Below are positions 44,012 to 53,997 of a stretch of 64,000 nucleotides of DNA, in pieces. This DNA comes from Marinoscillum sp. MHG1-6 (lineage in GTDB: Bacteria > Bacteroidota > Bacteroidia > Cytophagales > Cyclobacteriaceae), in assembly GCF_024714475.1 (NCBI RefSeq), contig NZ_JAMZMI010000001.1, positions 1-64,000 on the forward strand. Direction: 5' to 3'. Below the pieces are notes generated by a model. It ran no database searches. It had not been told where the DNA came from and saw only the letters and a list, made by a program, of their open reading frames with translations. Numbering within the stretch: the first letter of the stretch is position 1; each line of letters starts with the position of its first letter. The translations under genes were made by a program, and so were the position numbers.

Positions 44012-45751
44012 ATGAAAAACCACTTTTTGCTAATAATTATCCTTCTAGCATGCAACAAACAGGACGTGCAATATGAATGTGAGGATATGGTTAAACGAGA
44101 ATGGTGGAAAGAGCAAGTGGTGTATCAAATATATCCACGATCGTTTATGGACTCCAACGGTGACGGCATTGGAGATATTCAGGGTATTATTTCTAAAATA
44201 GATTATCTGGATACCCTTGGTGTAGACATCATCTGGCTCAGCCCACATTTTGATTCCCCTAATGCGGATAATGGATACGACATTCGTAATTACCGAAAGG
44301 TCATGGAGGAGTTTGGTACCATGGATGATTTTGATCAATTATTAAACGGGTTACATGAGCGAGGCATCAAATTAATCATTGATCTGGTGGTAAATCACTC
44401 TAGCGATGAACACAGATGGTTTCAGGAAAGTATGTCTTCAAAGGAGAATCCTTATAGGGACTACTACATCTGGAAGCCGGGGAATAACGGTAAAGAACCT
44501 AACAACTGGCCTTCATTTTTTGGTGGATCCGCCTGGGAGCAGGCCGGTCCTGATGGTGAGTACTACCTACATTACTTTGCCAAAAAACAGCCTGACCTGA
44601 ATTGGGAAAACCCTAAACTACGGGAGGAAGTCTATGATATCATGCGTTATTGGTTGGATAAAGGTGTTGATGGCTTCCGTATGGACGTCATCCCCTTGAT
44701 TTCAAAGCATCAAGACTTCCCGGAAATGGATGAAGAAATGCTAAATCATCCAGAGTGGATTTATGCTTCTGGTCCACGTTTACATGAATTCTTAAATGAA
44801 ATGAACAGGAAAGTTTTGTCGAACTATGATGTGATGACAGTTGGAGAAGCTTTCGGAGTAAGTCCTGAATTAACCCAGCGGATGACTGACGAGCGAAGAA
44901 ATGAAATAGACCTGGCATTTTTATTTGATATAGCTCGAATAGGCAGAGATAATTGGACTCAAAATGAATGGAAACTCAACGAGTGGAAAGCCTTATTTAC
45001 TATGCAAAGTGCCCTGGACCGGTTTCATTGGCCCACTATATTTCTAACCAACCATGACAACCCAAGGAGCGTAAGCAAATTTGGAAATGACTCGCCAGAA
45101 TATAGAGCGGCCTCTGCAAAGCTGCTAGCCATGCTCCTCCTTACCCAACGCGGAACACCTTTCCTTTATCAGGGGGAGGAAATCGGTATGACCAACTACC
45201 CTTTTACCTCTTTTGAGCAGTTTGATGATGTTGAAATCAAGGGAAATTATGATGACGTATTAGCCAGTGGAGTCAGTGCCGAAACTTATCTGGCTGAGCT
45301 AAACAAATCGGGAAGGGATCACGCAAGGACACCGATGCAGTGGTCGGACACAATTTTGGGAGGATTCACAGATGGTGAAAATAGTTGGTTAGGTGTGAAC
45401 CCAAATTATGATGAAATCAATGCAGAGACTGACATAAGGAATCCAAATTCTGTTTTCCACTTTTATAGGCGGCTTTTGGATATCCGTAAAGATAATGAAA
45501 GCCTGATATATGGGGAATATCTGGATATTGACCCTGATAATAACCAGGTATTCGCATATACCAGAAGTGGTGTAGGTGACACCTATCTCGTAGTGCTAAA
45601 TATGTCCGATGAAGCAGTCAGCTTTGACATCAATAATGAATTCAAAGGCTATAATCTAATCCTTTGTAATACGGAAAGAACTGATGATATAATAGGTCAA
45701 GAGCAATTAAAGTTGCAACCATGGGAGGCTAGATTATATAGAAGCAATTAA
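44012..45751 (+). CDS. GH13 alpha-glucosidase lipoprotein
   Basis: 579 residues. The N-terminus is a lipoprotein signal (LLIIILLAC). The catalytic part begins WWKEQVVYQIYPRSFMDSNG, the oligo-1,6-/alpha-1,4-glucosidase group, with DLVVNHSSDEH, nucleophile region DGFRMDVIP, acid/base region VGEAFGVSPE and TNHDNPRS. A small C-terminal beta domain (FAYTRSGVGDTYLVVLNMS) follows. Cleaves alpha-glucosides, probably malto- or isomalto-oligosaccharides, outside the cytoplasm. It sits after the propeller sensor kinase, which may control it. No SusC/SusD genes are in the window. Confidence 0.92.
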   Translation: MKNHFLLIIILLACNKQDVQYECEDMVKREWWKEQVVYQIYPRSFMDSNGDGIGDIQGIISKIDYLDTLGVDIIWLSPHFDSPNADNGYDIRNYRKVMEEFGTMDDFDQLLNGLHERGIKLIIDLVVNHSSDEHRWFQESMSSKENPYRDYYIWKPGNNGKEPNNWPSFFGGSAWEQAGPDGEYYLHYFAKKQPDLNWENPKLREEVYDIMRYWLDKGVDGFRMDVIPLISKHQDFPEMDEEMLNHPEWIYASGPRLHEFLNEMNRKVLSNYDVMTVGEAFGVSPELTQRMTDERRNEIDLAFLFDIARIGRDNWTQNEWKLNEWKALFTMQSALDRFHWPTIFLTNHDNPRSVSKFGNDSPEYRAASAKLLAMLLLTQRGTPFLYQGEEIGMTNYPFTSFEQFDDVEIKGNYDDVLASGVSAETYLAELNKSGRDHARTPMQWSDTILGGFTDGENSWLGVNPNYDEINAETDIRNPNSVFHFYRRLLDIRKDNESLIYGEYLDIDPDNNQVFAYTRSGVGDTYLVVLNMSDEAVSFDINNEFKGYNLILCNTERTDDIIGQEQLKLQPWEARLYRSN

Positions 45752-45890
45752 AGGATGCTTAAAATGAATTTGAGTGCCAGGGAGATCAACCTGACATCGA
45801 TCTCCATCGTAAACAATCGGAATTCCCTTTTCTAATTTCTAAGCCGGTGTCATTATTTACTATATCAGAAAACGTTAAAGCAACAAACTA

Positions 45891-46244
45891 ATGAGTAAAA
45901 TCAAAGCCAATAAAAAATCGCTAATAAGATGGAAGGTCTATATCGACAGGGCCCGCATGTATATCGGGTATGCCCAATTCCTTATGATCGTTTTCGTCCT
46001 TTTAGAAGCTTATAAAGACACCTCCGTGGGTCAATTGATCTTTGAAAATTTAATCGTTTCCGCGCCGATCCTCTTTATAATATTCATAGGACTTTCACTG
46101 ATCATTGGACGGTTAGACACAGTATTCGGTCTTCGTGAAGAAGAACTTAGAAACTCCTCTTCATCCAACCCTGTCATGAGAGAGCTTCTGGCAAAAATAG
46201 ATCTACTGACTGCAGAGATTAAAGAACTCAAAGAAGAGAAATAG
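45891..46244 (+). CDS. Two-TM membrane protein of unknown function
   Basis: 117 residues: basic N-terminus, TM segments at about 24-42 (YAQFLMIVFVLLEAY) and 52-70 (VSAPILFIIFIGLSLIIG), and a charged C-terminal coiled coil ending EIKELKEEK. Topology is clear; family not recognised. Confidence 0.6.
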   Translation: MSKIKANKKSLIRWKVYIDRARMYIGYAQFLMIVFVLLEAYKDTSVGQLIFENLIVSAPILFIIFIGLSLIIGRLDTVFGLREEELRNSSSSNPVMRELLAKIDLLTAEIKELKEEK

Positions 46245-46262
46245 ACTTACCCACGCCGGCTG

Positions 46263-46937
46263 TTATTTCAATAAGTTGGAATAATGAGTATGAATATATT
46301 CCTCGATAGACTCATAATAGGCTTCCAATTCCATTTCATCCAGATCTATAATAACAGAATCACCATTTGCTAAGTCAAGATTGAGTTTCTGAAGATCACC
46401 CGTATCGTCTTTTGTAAGCTCCATTTTTTTGATGTCATTGATCACAAACGCACCCTCTAGCTCATTGTTTTTGTACTCAATAACGCTACCAGTCAACTTA
46501 AGAAAATCGTTGTAGTTATTAATCCCTGAAACCAACTTCCCCGCGACGGGCAGGGCCAGACAAACCCCTGCCCATGCAAAAAACCTAAATAGGTTGACCT
46601 CAAATGTCGAATAAAGAAAAACCACAATAACAGGAATGGTCAGGTAGATGAAAGCCTGGATTTTGAGTTTGGTTCTATGATTACGAAAAACAAGCCCATC
46701 ATCCGCTGGTAGAATTTTAACAGGAAATAACAGCTCTTCCCATAATATCAAAACCATGATTATCACCGCTGTACTTACCAGAAACTCGCCAAAATAGAGG
46801 TTATGAATAAGTCCTCCCACTTCCGACTGTCTCGTCTCGAAAAGCTGACCAGAAAGGAAAAACACGAGCCCAAAAATGATGATAAGAATCCCAAGGCTAA
46901 CATCACGCGGTAAAGTCTTTCGAATGGTTTTAGTCAT
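46263..46937 (-). CDS. Four-TM membrane protein, unknown
   Basis: 224 residues. TM segments near 15-32, 50-68, 92-108 and 113-130, then a cytosolic C-terminal domain (VIEYKNNELEGAFVINDIKK ... GDSVIIDLDEMELEAYYESI) of about 85 residues resembling a PH-like strand set. Convergent with the preceding gene, with 18 bp between. Not recognised. Confidence 0.65.
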   Translation of the reverse strand: MTKTIRKTLPRDVSLGILIIIFGLVFFLSGQLFETRQSEVGGLIHNLYFGEFLVSTAVIIMVLILWEELLFPVKILPADDGLVFRNHRTKLKIQAFIYLTIPVIVVFLYSTFEVNLFRFFAWAGVCLALPVAGKLVSGINNYNDFLKLTGSVIEYKNNELEGAFVINDIKKMELTKDDTGDLQKLNLDLANGDSVIIDLDEMELEAYYESIEEYIHTHYSNLLK

Positions 46938-47160
46938 AACAAATGCAATAAATGGCTGTAATGAATCTATCTGTTTTCAGAGCCGGAAATTTACTGTTTT
47001 ACATCATTTTTCAATAGAAAATCTTTCTGATAATGAAACGAGATCATCCTTTGCATTGCTTCACAACCTAGCCTGAAACCCACGCTAAAAAATATGACAA
47101 ACGCCCTCATTATTCCACCCAAAATGCCAACATAAAAATGTCCTTTCTTAAATTGTAGTT

Positions 47161-47745
47161 ATGAAAAACCCAAAAGTTGATTTCTTTTTCGAGAAAGACG
47201 GTGAGTGGCAACCTGAATACAATAAGCTAAGGGAAATAATGCTGGACTGTGGGCTTATAGAAGAGCTCAAGTGGGGAGTTCCGTGCTACACCTACCAAAA
47301 GAGTAATGTGGTACTTATTCATGGTTTTAAAGAATATTGTGCATTGTTATTCCACAAAGGAGTCCTGTTGAAGGACACTGAAGACATTCTTGTTCAACAA
47401 ACGGAAAATGTGCAATCAGCACGTCAGCTTCGTTTTACACAATATCAGGAAATCGTTGATCAGGAAAGTACTATCAAAGCCTATGTTTTTGAAGCCATAG
47501 AGGTAGAGAAAGCTGGCTTAAAAGTTCCGCTCAAGAAGACCAAAGAATTCAACATGCCGGAAGAATTTCAAAAGGCATTGGATGAAAATACGGATTTTCG
47601 AGGAGCGTTCGAGAGGCTAACTCCCGGAAGGCAACGAGGATACCTTCTTTATTTTTCGCAGGCCAAACAGTCAAAAACACGCGAGTCACGAATTGAAAAA
47701 TATTGGGATCACATTCTCAGCGGAAAAGGATTGAATGACGAATAG
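47161..47745 (+). CDS. YdeI/DUF1801-like protein, copy A
   Basis: 194 residues of the DUF1801/YdeI type: LREIMLDCGLIEELKWGVPCYTY then VLIHGFKEYCALLFHKGVLL, and a C-terminal YdeI/OmdA-like helical part with FERLTPGRQRGYLLYFSQAK and TRESRIEK. Family function is not known. Tandem with a homolog 11 bp downstream. Confidence 0.85.
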   Translation: MKNPKVDFFFEKDGEWQPEYNKLREIMLDCGLIEELKWGVPCYTYQKSNVVLIHGFKEYCALLFHKGVLLKDTEDILVQQTENVQSARQLRFTQYQEIVDQESTIKAYVFEAIEVEKAGLKVPLKKTKEFNMPEEFQKALDENTDFRGAFERLTPGRQRGYLLYFSQAKQSKTRESRIEKYWDHILSGKGLNDE

Positions 47746-47756
47746 ATCTTAGGATT

Positions 47757-48392
47757 ATGCCAAGAGTAACGCCAACTACCGTAGAAGATTACCTCACCAA
47801 TGGATGCGGACGATGCAATTTAGGAGGAACCCCTCAATGTAAGGTACATTCCTGGAGTGCCGAGTTAAAAGCGCTAAAAAGTATTGTGATTAATTGTGGT
47901 CTAATTGAGGAAATCAAATGGGATGTGCCGTGCTACACCTATCAAGGCAAAAACATTTGCATTGTCAGCGCATTTAAAGAATATGCGTCAATCAGTTTTT
48001 TTAAAGGCGCCCTAATACAGGATGCCTCACAGCTATTGGAAAAACCGGGCGAGAATTCCCAATCAGCTCGATTGATCAAATTCACCGATATAAAACAAAT
48101 TATAGAACAGGAATCTAAACTGAAAGCTTATCTGTTCGAAGCAATAGAAATTGAAAAAGCCGGATTGACCATTGACTTTAAGGAGAAAAATGAGCTGGTC
48201 TATCCCGAAGAACTTGAAAACAAGTTTGCAGAGAATCCGGATATAAAATCTGCTTTTGAGGCATTGACAACCGGACGCCAGCGAGGATACATCCTACATT
48301 TTTCCCAACCCAAGCAATCCAGCACCCGCGAATCCAGGATTGAAAAATGTATTCCAAAAATTCTGGAAGGAAAAGGATTTCATGATCGGTGA
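47757..48392 (+). CDS. YdeI/DUF1801-like protein, copy B with Cys motif
   Basis: 211 residues, a paralog of the preceding gene: IKWDVPCYTYQGKNICIVSA, IEIEKAGLTIDF, LTTGRQRGYILHFSQPKQ. It has an extra N-terminal segment, NGCGRCNLGGTPQCKVHSW, with Cys and His spaced as a possible metal site, absent from copy A. Function unknown. Confidence 0.85.
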   Translation: MPRVTPTTVEDYLTNGCGRCNLGGTPQCKVHSWSAELKALKSIVINCGLIEEIKWDVPCYTYQGKNICIVSAFKEYASISFFKGALIQDASQLLEKPGENSQSARLIKFTDIKQIIEQESKLKAYLFEAIEIEKAGLTIDFKEKNELVYPEELENKFAENPDIKSAFEALTTGRQRGYILHFSQPKQSSTRESRIEKCIPKILEGKGFHDR

Positions 48393-48397
48393 AAGGC

Positions 48398-49183
48398 TCA
48401 CTTAACTACTGCAGACCAGGTTCCGGGTCCTAAATGGGTACCTTCCATGGTTTTCGCCGAGCTATTAACCGTTCCGGTGTAAACATACTTCTCACCAGCC
48501 CCAATGTCCCACACAATTTCCACCTTCAATATTTCAACATCATTGTAGGTTATCCTCAAAAGAGAAAGATCACCAAAACTTAAATAAAGCCCCGGATAGT
48601 CCGGCTCATCATATTTCGTGTATGCTTTTGGGGATTCCACGTAAAAATCAACATCAGCATGCCATGAAACATCATTGGGGTAATTAAGAGTCACATCCCA
48701 CAAATTATCAAATATGGTTGAAATGACTGGAGCCACCAACACTCCAAAAGTCGTAAAATGATCCACATACCCTTTTACTATGTTTCCTGAAGAATCTATT
48801 TCCGTCGGTATATATTCCCAGCTATCGCCATTAACGAAGAACACACCTAGATCAGACTCATTAGAAGCAACACTGTCCTCACTGTAGTTAAAGGAAATAG
48901 TTACTGCGGTATCAAATTCAATCCCTTCTGGGCCAAACTTGTAGGTGTCTCCAATATTCCCACTCAGGGGTGACGACACCTTTTCAATTGTTATGGTAAC
49001 ATCTTCACTTAAACTTGCTTCTGGTATCGATATGGAAACAACTCCGTCAGAACTCTTTACAGATCCCCCAGCTGACCCCACTACCATTTCAACAACTTCT
49101 TCTTGCTTGATTTCATCCTCCCCCTTATCACATCCAAGAAAAATCAAGGCACAAAACAATGGTGTTAATAGCGCAGGTTTCAT
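48398..49183 (-). CDS. ZU5-domain lipoprotein
   Basis: 261 residues from the ATG at 49183, which gives a lipoprotein signal (ALLTPLFCALIFLGC). An ATG three codons upstream is also possible; the longer frame to 49240 adds residues before the signal. About residues 32-130 form a ZU5 domain (VGSAGGSVKSSDGVVSISIP, KFGPEGIEFDTAVTISFNY). The rest is a beta domain (WDVTLNYPNDVSWHADVDFY). An envelope-attached binding or stalk lipoprotein is likely; the ligand is unknown. Confidence 0.78.
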   Translation of the reverse strand: MKPALLTPLFCALIFLGCDKGEDEIKQEEVVEMVVGSAGGSVKSSDGVVSISIPEASLSEDVTITIEKVSSPLSGNIGDTYKFGPEGIEFDTAVTISFNYSEDSVASNESDLGVFFVNGDSWEYIPTEIDSSGNIVKGYVDHFTTFGVLVAPVISTIFDNLWDVTLNYPNDVSWHADVDFYVESPKAYTKYDEPDYPGLYLSFGDLSLLRITYNDVEILKVEIVWDIGAGEKYVYTGTVNSSAKTMEGTHLGPGTWSAVVK

Positions 49184-49282
49184 AGGAGACATAAATAGTG
49201 ATGCATTGAATCTATGAAATAATTCAATACAAGTCAACACGTAAAATCACCTGGAAAATAAACAGCTAGATTTAACCTTCCA

Positions 49283-50269
49283 TCACCCATTCAAGCTCAC
49301 CCAGATCTTGTCTTTAAGCTGCTGAATACCCAATCCGGAAATACTGGAGATGAACAATGTTTCGATCTCGGGAAGTTCTGCTTTCATTTCTTCAATAAGC
49401 TCCTCATCTAACATATCACACTTGGTGATGGCCAGCAATCGCTGCTTATCCAGCAGTTCAGGATTGTATTTTTCCAACTCCCCAACCAGGATGTTATATT
49501 CTACCTGGATGTCTTCCGCATCAGCAGGTATCATGAAAAGCAGCATGGAGTTACGCTCAATATGGCGCAGAAATCTCAACCCGAGCCCACGCCCTTCTGC
49601 CGCTCCCTCGATAATTCCGGGAATATCTGCTATCACAAAAGATTTGTAGTCACGATAGGGTACCACCCCAAGGTTGGGCACCAGTGTGGTGAAAGGATAA
49701 TCTGCTATCTCCGGCTTCGCTGCAGAAACTACTGAAAGCAGGGTTGACTTTCCTGCATTCGGGAAACCTACCAGGCCAACATCAGCCAGGATTTTTAGCT
49801 CAAGCACGACCCATTTTTCGACGCCCTCTATTCCCGGCTGGGCATATCTTGGCGCCTGATTAGTTGGGGTCTTAAAGTGCGAGTTACCCAATCCGCCCAT
49901 ACCCCCTTCGAGCAAGATCTTTTCTTCACCATCTTCGAGGATTTCAAGGACGACTTCTCCCGTCTCAGCGTCTTTAGCAACGGTACCCAGTGGCACTTCT
50001 AACACAATGTCAGCACCATTGGCACCAAAGCGATTACCACCTTCACCGGCCACTCCATGATCGGCCTTGACATGGCGCTTATACCTCATGTGAAGCAAAG
50101 TCCACAGCTGGGCGTTACCCTTAAGGATAATATGACCTCCACGGCCACCATCACCACCATCCGGCCCACCCTTTGGAACGAACTTTTCCCTACGAAAATG
50201 GACGGAACCAGCTCCACCATCCCCGGAACGGGCATAAAATTTTACGTGATCGATGAAGTTGGATTCCAT
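49283..50269 (-). CDS. obg: Obg GTPase
   Basis: 328 residues. Gly-rich N-terminal OBG domain ([20 protein letters not shown]), then the G domain: G1 [13 protein letters not shown]2/G3 [13 protein letters not shown] and [12 protein letters not shown]4 TKCD. It assists 50S ribosome maturation and stress control. It lacks the extra C-terminal OCT domain. First in order after adk, 11 bp apart. Confidence 0.97.
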   Translation of the reverse strand: MESNFIDHVKFYARSGDGGAGSVHFRREKFVPKGGPDGGDGGRGGHIILKGNAQLWTLLHMRYKRHVKADHGVAGEGGNRFGANGADIVLEVPLGTVAKDAETGEVVLEILEDGEEKILLEGGMGGLGNSHFKTPTNQAPRYAQPGIEGVEKWVVLELKILADVGLVGFPNAGKSTLLSVVSAAKPEIADYPFTTLVPNLGVVPYRDYKSFVIADIPGIIEGAAEGRGLGLRFLRHIERNSMLLFMIPADAEDIQVEYNILVGELEKYNPELLDKQRLLAITKCDMLDEELIEEMKAELPEIETLFISSISGLGIQQLKDKIWVSLNG

Positions 50270-50280
50270 AAAGGATTCTA

Positions 50281-50859
50281 TCAGACAGGAAGCACATCAA
50301 CTACTCCGGCGATTTGATCGAAGATCTCGGAGATGCTTCCCACACCGTTGATGCTGTTGAATTTACTCTGAGCCTTATAATAGCCTGCTACCGGTGCTGT
50401 TTCGTCCTGGTAAACCTTGATTCGAGTAGTGATCTTATCATCATCCTGATCGTCTACCCTACCTGAGGTCTTGGCTCTCTCTTTAATACGAGCTCTTAGC
50501 TCATCCTCCGGAACCTCCAGGGCCACCATTCCGGAAATAGAAAGATCATGTTTCGCCAACATTTTATCCAGTGCATCGGCCTGATTGACAGTTCTTGGAA
50601 AACCATCAAAAATAAAACCCGGCACGTCAAGGTTTTCCTGAATTTTGTCCTCGACCATGCCAATGACTACTTCGTCCGGCACAAGTTTACCCTGATCCAT
50701 AAAGCCTTGAGCCAACTTGCCCAGCTCAGTCCCTTCGCCTAAATGTTTGCGGAAAAGGTCACCTGTTGAGATATGAACCAGTTGATACTTTTCAATGATA
50801 TTTTCGCTCTGGGTGCCTTTGCCTGCTCCCGGAGGGCCGAACAATACGATATTCAACAT
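50281..50859 (-). CDS. adk: Adenylate kinase
   Basis: 192 residues. P-loop [25 protein letters not shown] and a LID region [19 protein letters not shown] without zinc Cys residues: the short-LID form common in Bacteroidota. Interconverts ATP + AMP and 2 ADP. In a run hpt-adk-obg. Confidence 0.97.
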   Translation of the reverse strand: MLNIVLFGPPGAGKGTQSENIIEKYQLVHISTGDLFRKHLGEGTELGKLAQGFMDQGKLVPDEVVIGMVEDKIQENLDVPGFIFDGFPRTVNQADALDKMLAKHDLSISGMVALEVPEDELRARIKERAKTSGRVDDQDDDKITTRIKVYQDETAPVAGYYKAQSKFNSINGVGSISEIFDQIAGVVDVLPV

Positions 50860-50912
50860 GTTGCTTAATTTAAAAAAGAGGGTAAATATAGCTGAATCTT
50901 CAGGTTTATCAC

Positions 50913-51452
50913 TCAGTCAGAAACGGCGTAAATCTGCCGCAATTGTCTCCCAAGTCCCTGATAATCCATGCCATAACCGACCACAAATTTGTTTTCTATT
51001 TTCTTCCCGACATACTTTACGGGGAATTTTTTATCAAATACCTCCTCTTTAAGTAGCAAAGAGGCTACTTCAAGAGATGCCGGCCGTTGATTTTCCAGCT
51101 TCGGAAGGAATACTGACAAAGTTTGGCCGGTATCAATAATATCCTCCACCACCAACACATGCCTGCCTTTTAAGTCTGCCTTCAAACCTACAACCTCCTC
51201 AATCGTTCCTGTGCTATTTGTTCCATGGTACGATTTAAGCCTGACCAACTCTAGCTTAATCTCCAGGTCCAACTTCTTCAACAAGTCTGCCAGGAACAAT
51301 ACCACGCCATCAAGAACACCAACAAGGATGACCTCTTTACCAGAATAATCCTTATTGATCGCTTTTGCCAGCTGCTTTACGGTCTTCCTGATCTCCTTCT
51401 TACCAATGTAAGACTCAAAACTTAAGTCACCGAGTTGCAATCGTTTACTCAT
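50913..51452 (-). CDS. hpt: Hypoxanthine phosphoribosyltransferase
   Basis: 179 residues. The PRPP-binding motif is VLVVEDIIDTGQTLS, with the flexible loop SYHGTNSTGTI and the nucleotide-binding KYVGKKIENKFVVGYGMDYQ end. Salvages hypoxanthine and guanine to nucleotides. Its start overlaps the M42 peptidase end by 4 bp. Confidence 0.94.
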   Translation of the reverse strand: MSKRLQLGDLSFESYIGKKEIRKTVKQLAKAINKDYSGKEVILVGVLDGVVLFLADLLKKLDLEIKLELVRLKSYHGTNSTGTIEEVVGLKADLKGRHVLVVEDIIDTGQTLSVFLPKLENQRPASLEVASLLLKEEVFDKKFPVKYVGKKIENKFVVGYGMDYQGLGRQLRQIYAVSD

Positions 51453-52360
51453 AGTCTTTTCATTAGGTATTCGTACATGCGAATCATAGCATCAATGTCA
51501 TCCTTATGCACAGTCTCCTTTGGGGAATGCACATTTTCTTCCGGGGCACCAATAAAGCACCAATCAATTGGATAGGGTGACATATGCACCTCACGTCCAT
51601 CACTTGATCCGGACGATTCCACTTCAAGCTGATAAGGAACCTCCGATTCATCGGCCAACTTTATAATTTTATCTAAGAAAGAACGTCTGGGAATATGACG
51701 GTCTCTTAGGGAGATTGCCACTCCACCCCCTAGCTGAACGCCTTCAGTAGCCCAAGTAATATCAGAAATCAACGCTTGGCTAACAGGGAAATGTGATTGG
51801 ATATAGTCCAGCAACATCGGTACCGAACCACCTCCTACCTCCTCATAGGTACTAAAGACAATAATGCCATCAGTTAGAGTCTCAGCCACCTTCAAGGCAC
51901 TGTACACTCCCAGGCGATTGTCCATATAGGGACTGGTAATCTTGTTTCGTCTGATGTTAACCTCCGGCTTGAAGGTAAGCGTTGTTCCCGTATCTATTCC
52001 CCTGGGAAAATCATAGAATAAGTGATGTTCCTTATCCACTTTGAGTTTGCACTCAATCGGCCCCAGGCTATCCTCTCCCACCAACACAAAACCATTCTCT
52101 GCTTCCGGACCTCCAATGGGTACCAGTTGATTTTCGTATCTCACTGTGAATCCAATGGAATCGAGGTGAGCAAAAATGGCCGTTCTCGGTTTTCCAAATA
52201 CCAAAATGACATTATCATGTAGCTCAGATCCGGCCAAAACCTTCGGAGTTACTGCCCACTTTTTGCTTTGCTTTTTCACATAGTCCAGCACAAAATTGGT
52301 CATTCGGAATTCGCTTCCGGAAGGTGCATGAACCGCTACAAGTTGCTCGAGTAATTTCAT
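51449..52360 (-). CDS. M42-family metallo-aminopeptidase
   Basis: 303 residues, shorter than most of the family (about 340-360). Di-metal residues are present: FAHLDSIGF (His, Asp), SPYMDNRLGVYSAL, VFSTYEEVGGG (Glu), ISDITWA and ENVHSPKETV (His). An N-terminal LLEQLVAVHAPSGSEF matches the family start. Releases N-terminal residues from peptides in the cytosol. Confidence 0.9.
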   Translation of the reverse strand: MKLLEQLVAVHAPSGSEFRMTNFVLDYVKKQSKKWAVTPKVLAGSELHDNVILVFGKPRTAIFAHLDSIGFTVRYENQLVPIGGPEAENGFVLVGEDSLGPIECKLKVDKEHHLFYDFPRGIDTGTTLTFKPEVNIRRNKITSPYMDNRLGVYSALKVAETLTDGIIVFSTYEEVGGGSVPMLLDYIQSHFPVSQALISDITWATEGVQLGGGVAISLRDRHIPRRSFLDKIIKLADESEVPYQLEVESSGSSDGREVHMSPYPIDWCFIGAPEENVHSPKETVHKDDIDAMIRMYEYLMKRL

Positions 52361-52377
52361 TTTTTTGTTAAGAGCAG

Positions 52378-52385
52378 CAAATATA
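52378..52385 (-). promoter_or_regulatory. -7 element of the M42/hpt run
   Basis: Minus strand TATATTTG, a perfect TANNTTTG, placed so that the RNA would start about 11 nt before the ATG. No good -33 box. Confidence 0.5.
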
Positions 52386-52447
52386 ACCTAGCCATAAGCC
52401 GACGGCATTGGATTTTCGTATAATTTCAAGCTGTAATTCGCCAGCGC

Positions 52448-52909
52448 ATGTCGGAGATTTGGAAATACTTGGTTGTCTATTTGCTCTCAGGCCTCAAATT
52501 CATTTTTGGCCCCTCATTGGGTTTGTCCTTTGGTATGAGCATTCCCGTTATTGCCATTCTAACTACGGCAGGCATGATGTCGACAGTCTATCTTATCACC
52601 CATTTCGGAGAAGAGATCAGAGCGCTGACCATTAGAGTATTCGGAGTCAGGAAGAAAAAAAAGGTCTTTACTAAACGAAACCGACGCTTTGTGACAATAT
52701 GGAATAAATATGGAGTAAAAGGAATTGCCCTGCTCACCCCATTGCTACTTTCACCTCCGGGTGGAACCATCCTCGCCAACGCTCTTGGTGGAAAAAAGAA
52801 TGAGATTATTACCTGGATGTGGATTTTTGGAGGGGTTTTTTCCGTAGTGCTTACCCTGATTTTAAAGTACGCCAGCTGGCTTATCAAAGATTTTATTATC
52901 CTTCCCTGA
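52448..52909 (+). CDS. Small integral membrane protein, unknown
   Basis: 153 residues with hydrophobic segments near 8-45 (two), 88-102 and 122-145. A basic loop (VRKKKKVFTKRNRR) separates the halves. GIALLTPLLLSPPGGTILANA recalls the small DedA/multidrug-export-like membrane families but is not decisive. Function unknown. Confidence 0.65.
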   Translation: MSEIWKYLVVYLLSGLKFIFGPSLGLSFGMSIPVIAILTTAGMMSTVYLITHFGEEIRALTIRVFGVRKKKKVFTKRNRRFVTIWNKYGVKGIALLTPLLLSPPGGTILANALGGKKNEIITWMWIFGGVFSVVLTLILKYASWLIKDFIILP

Positions 52910-52959
52910 TTGACCTTTTACAGCTTTTTTTAAAAACATTCTAAAGTGACCTGTTTGGC

Positions 52960-52967
52960 TATCTTTG
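52960..52967 (+). promoter_or_regulatory. -7 element directly before hemE
   Basis: TATCTTTG, a perfect TANNTTTG. It is followed by only 4 nt before the hemE ATG at 52972, so the transcript would be leaderless or nearly so. Confidence 0.6.
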
Positions 52968-52971
52968 CGGC

Positions 52972-53997
52972 ATGCAATTGAAGAATGATCTGATACTGAG
53001 AGCCGCAAGAGGAGAGAAAACTGAAAAAACTCCTGTTTGGGTAATGCGGCAGGCCGGAAGGATTCTGGCAGAGTATAGAGAAGTACGTGCAAGCGTGAGC
53101 GGTTTCAAAGAACTGGTTGAAACGCCCGAGCTGGCTGCTGAGGTGACGATCCAACCGGTGGATTTGCTGGGGGTAGATGCTGCAATCATTTTTTCAGATA
53201 TCCTGGTCATACCAGAAGCAATGGGATTGGAATATGAAATGGTGGAGCAAAAAGGACCCCATTTTCCAAAAACAATTAGTTCGGAAGCAGACCTTTCCAG
53301 TATTAAGATTGCCTCAGATGAGGATATTCAGTACACCATTGATGCCATCAAAATCACCAAGAAACGTTTGGATGGACGTGTACCAATTATTGGTTTTGCG
53401 GGAGCTCCATGGACTATCTTTTCCTACATGGTAGAGGGTGGAGGTAGTAAGACCTTCAGCAAAGCACGAAGAATGCTTTATCAGGACCCAAAACTTTCTC
53501 ATAAACTACTTGACCTGATCACCCAAAGCACCGTTGCCTATCTCAAAGGACAAATCGCTGCGGGCGCTGACATGGTACAGGTTTTTGATTCCTGGGCAGG
53601 GGTATTGCCTCCGGATCAATACCGAGAGTTTTCATTAAAGTATATTCAACAAATCTGTCAGGAGATAAGGGAAGTTCCTATTACCGTCTTTGCAAAAGGA
53701 GCCTTCTTTGCACTGGCCGATATGAACAATGTGGATTGCCGTACGGTTGGTCTGGATTGGAACATGGATATAGAGGGCACTAAGGCCTTACTGCCAACTA
53801 AAACATTGCAGGGAAATCTTGATCCATGTCTACTGTACAGTGACTATGATATGATCACGGCTGAAACACATAAAATGCTGAAGCGATTCGATGGGCATGC
53901 TCACATTGCTAACCTGGGACATGGCGTTTATCCGGATACTGACCCAGACAAAGTCAAACACTTTATTCAGACGGTGCAGAACTTCGAGAAGCCCTAA
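52972..53997 (+). CDS. hemE: Uroporphyrinogen decarboxylase
   Basis: 341 residues. Family signatures [19 protein letters not shown] and [20 protein letters not shown]. The active-site Asp is in [18 protein letters not shown], with [14 protein letters not shown] at the end. Makes coproporphyrinogen III in heme synthesis. Its last 35 bp overlap the end of the convergent hybrid kinase gene. Confidence 0.97.
   Translation: MQLKNDLILRAARGEKTEKTPVWVMRQAGRILAEYREVRASVSGFKELVETPELAAEVTIQPVDLLGVDAAIIFSDILVIPEAMGLEYEMVEQKGPHFPKTISSEADLSSIKIASDEDIQYTIDAIKITKKRLDGRVPIIGFAGAPWTIFSYMVEGGGSKTFSKARRMLYQDPKLSHKLLDLITQSTVAYLKGQIAAGADMVQVFDSWAGVLPPDQYREFSLKYIQQICQEIREVPITVFAKGAFFALADMNNVDCRTVGLDWNMDIEGTKALLPTKTLQGNLDPCLLYSDYDMITAETHKMLKRFDGHAHIANLGHGVYPDTDPDKVKHFIQTVQNFEKP

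Noticed and set aside
45781-45805. Inverted repeat GGAGATC / GATCTCC after the GH13 gene
   Set aside because: Seven-bp stem, 11-nt loop, no T run; too weak to call a terminator.
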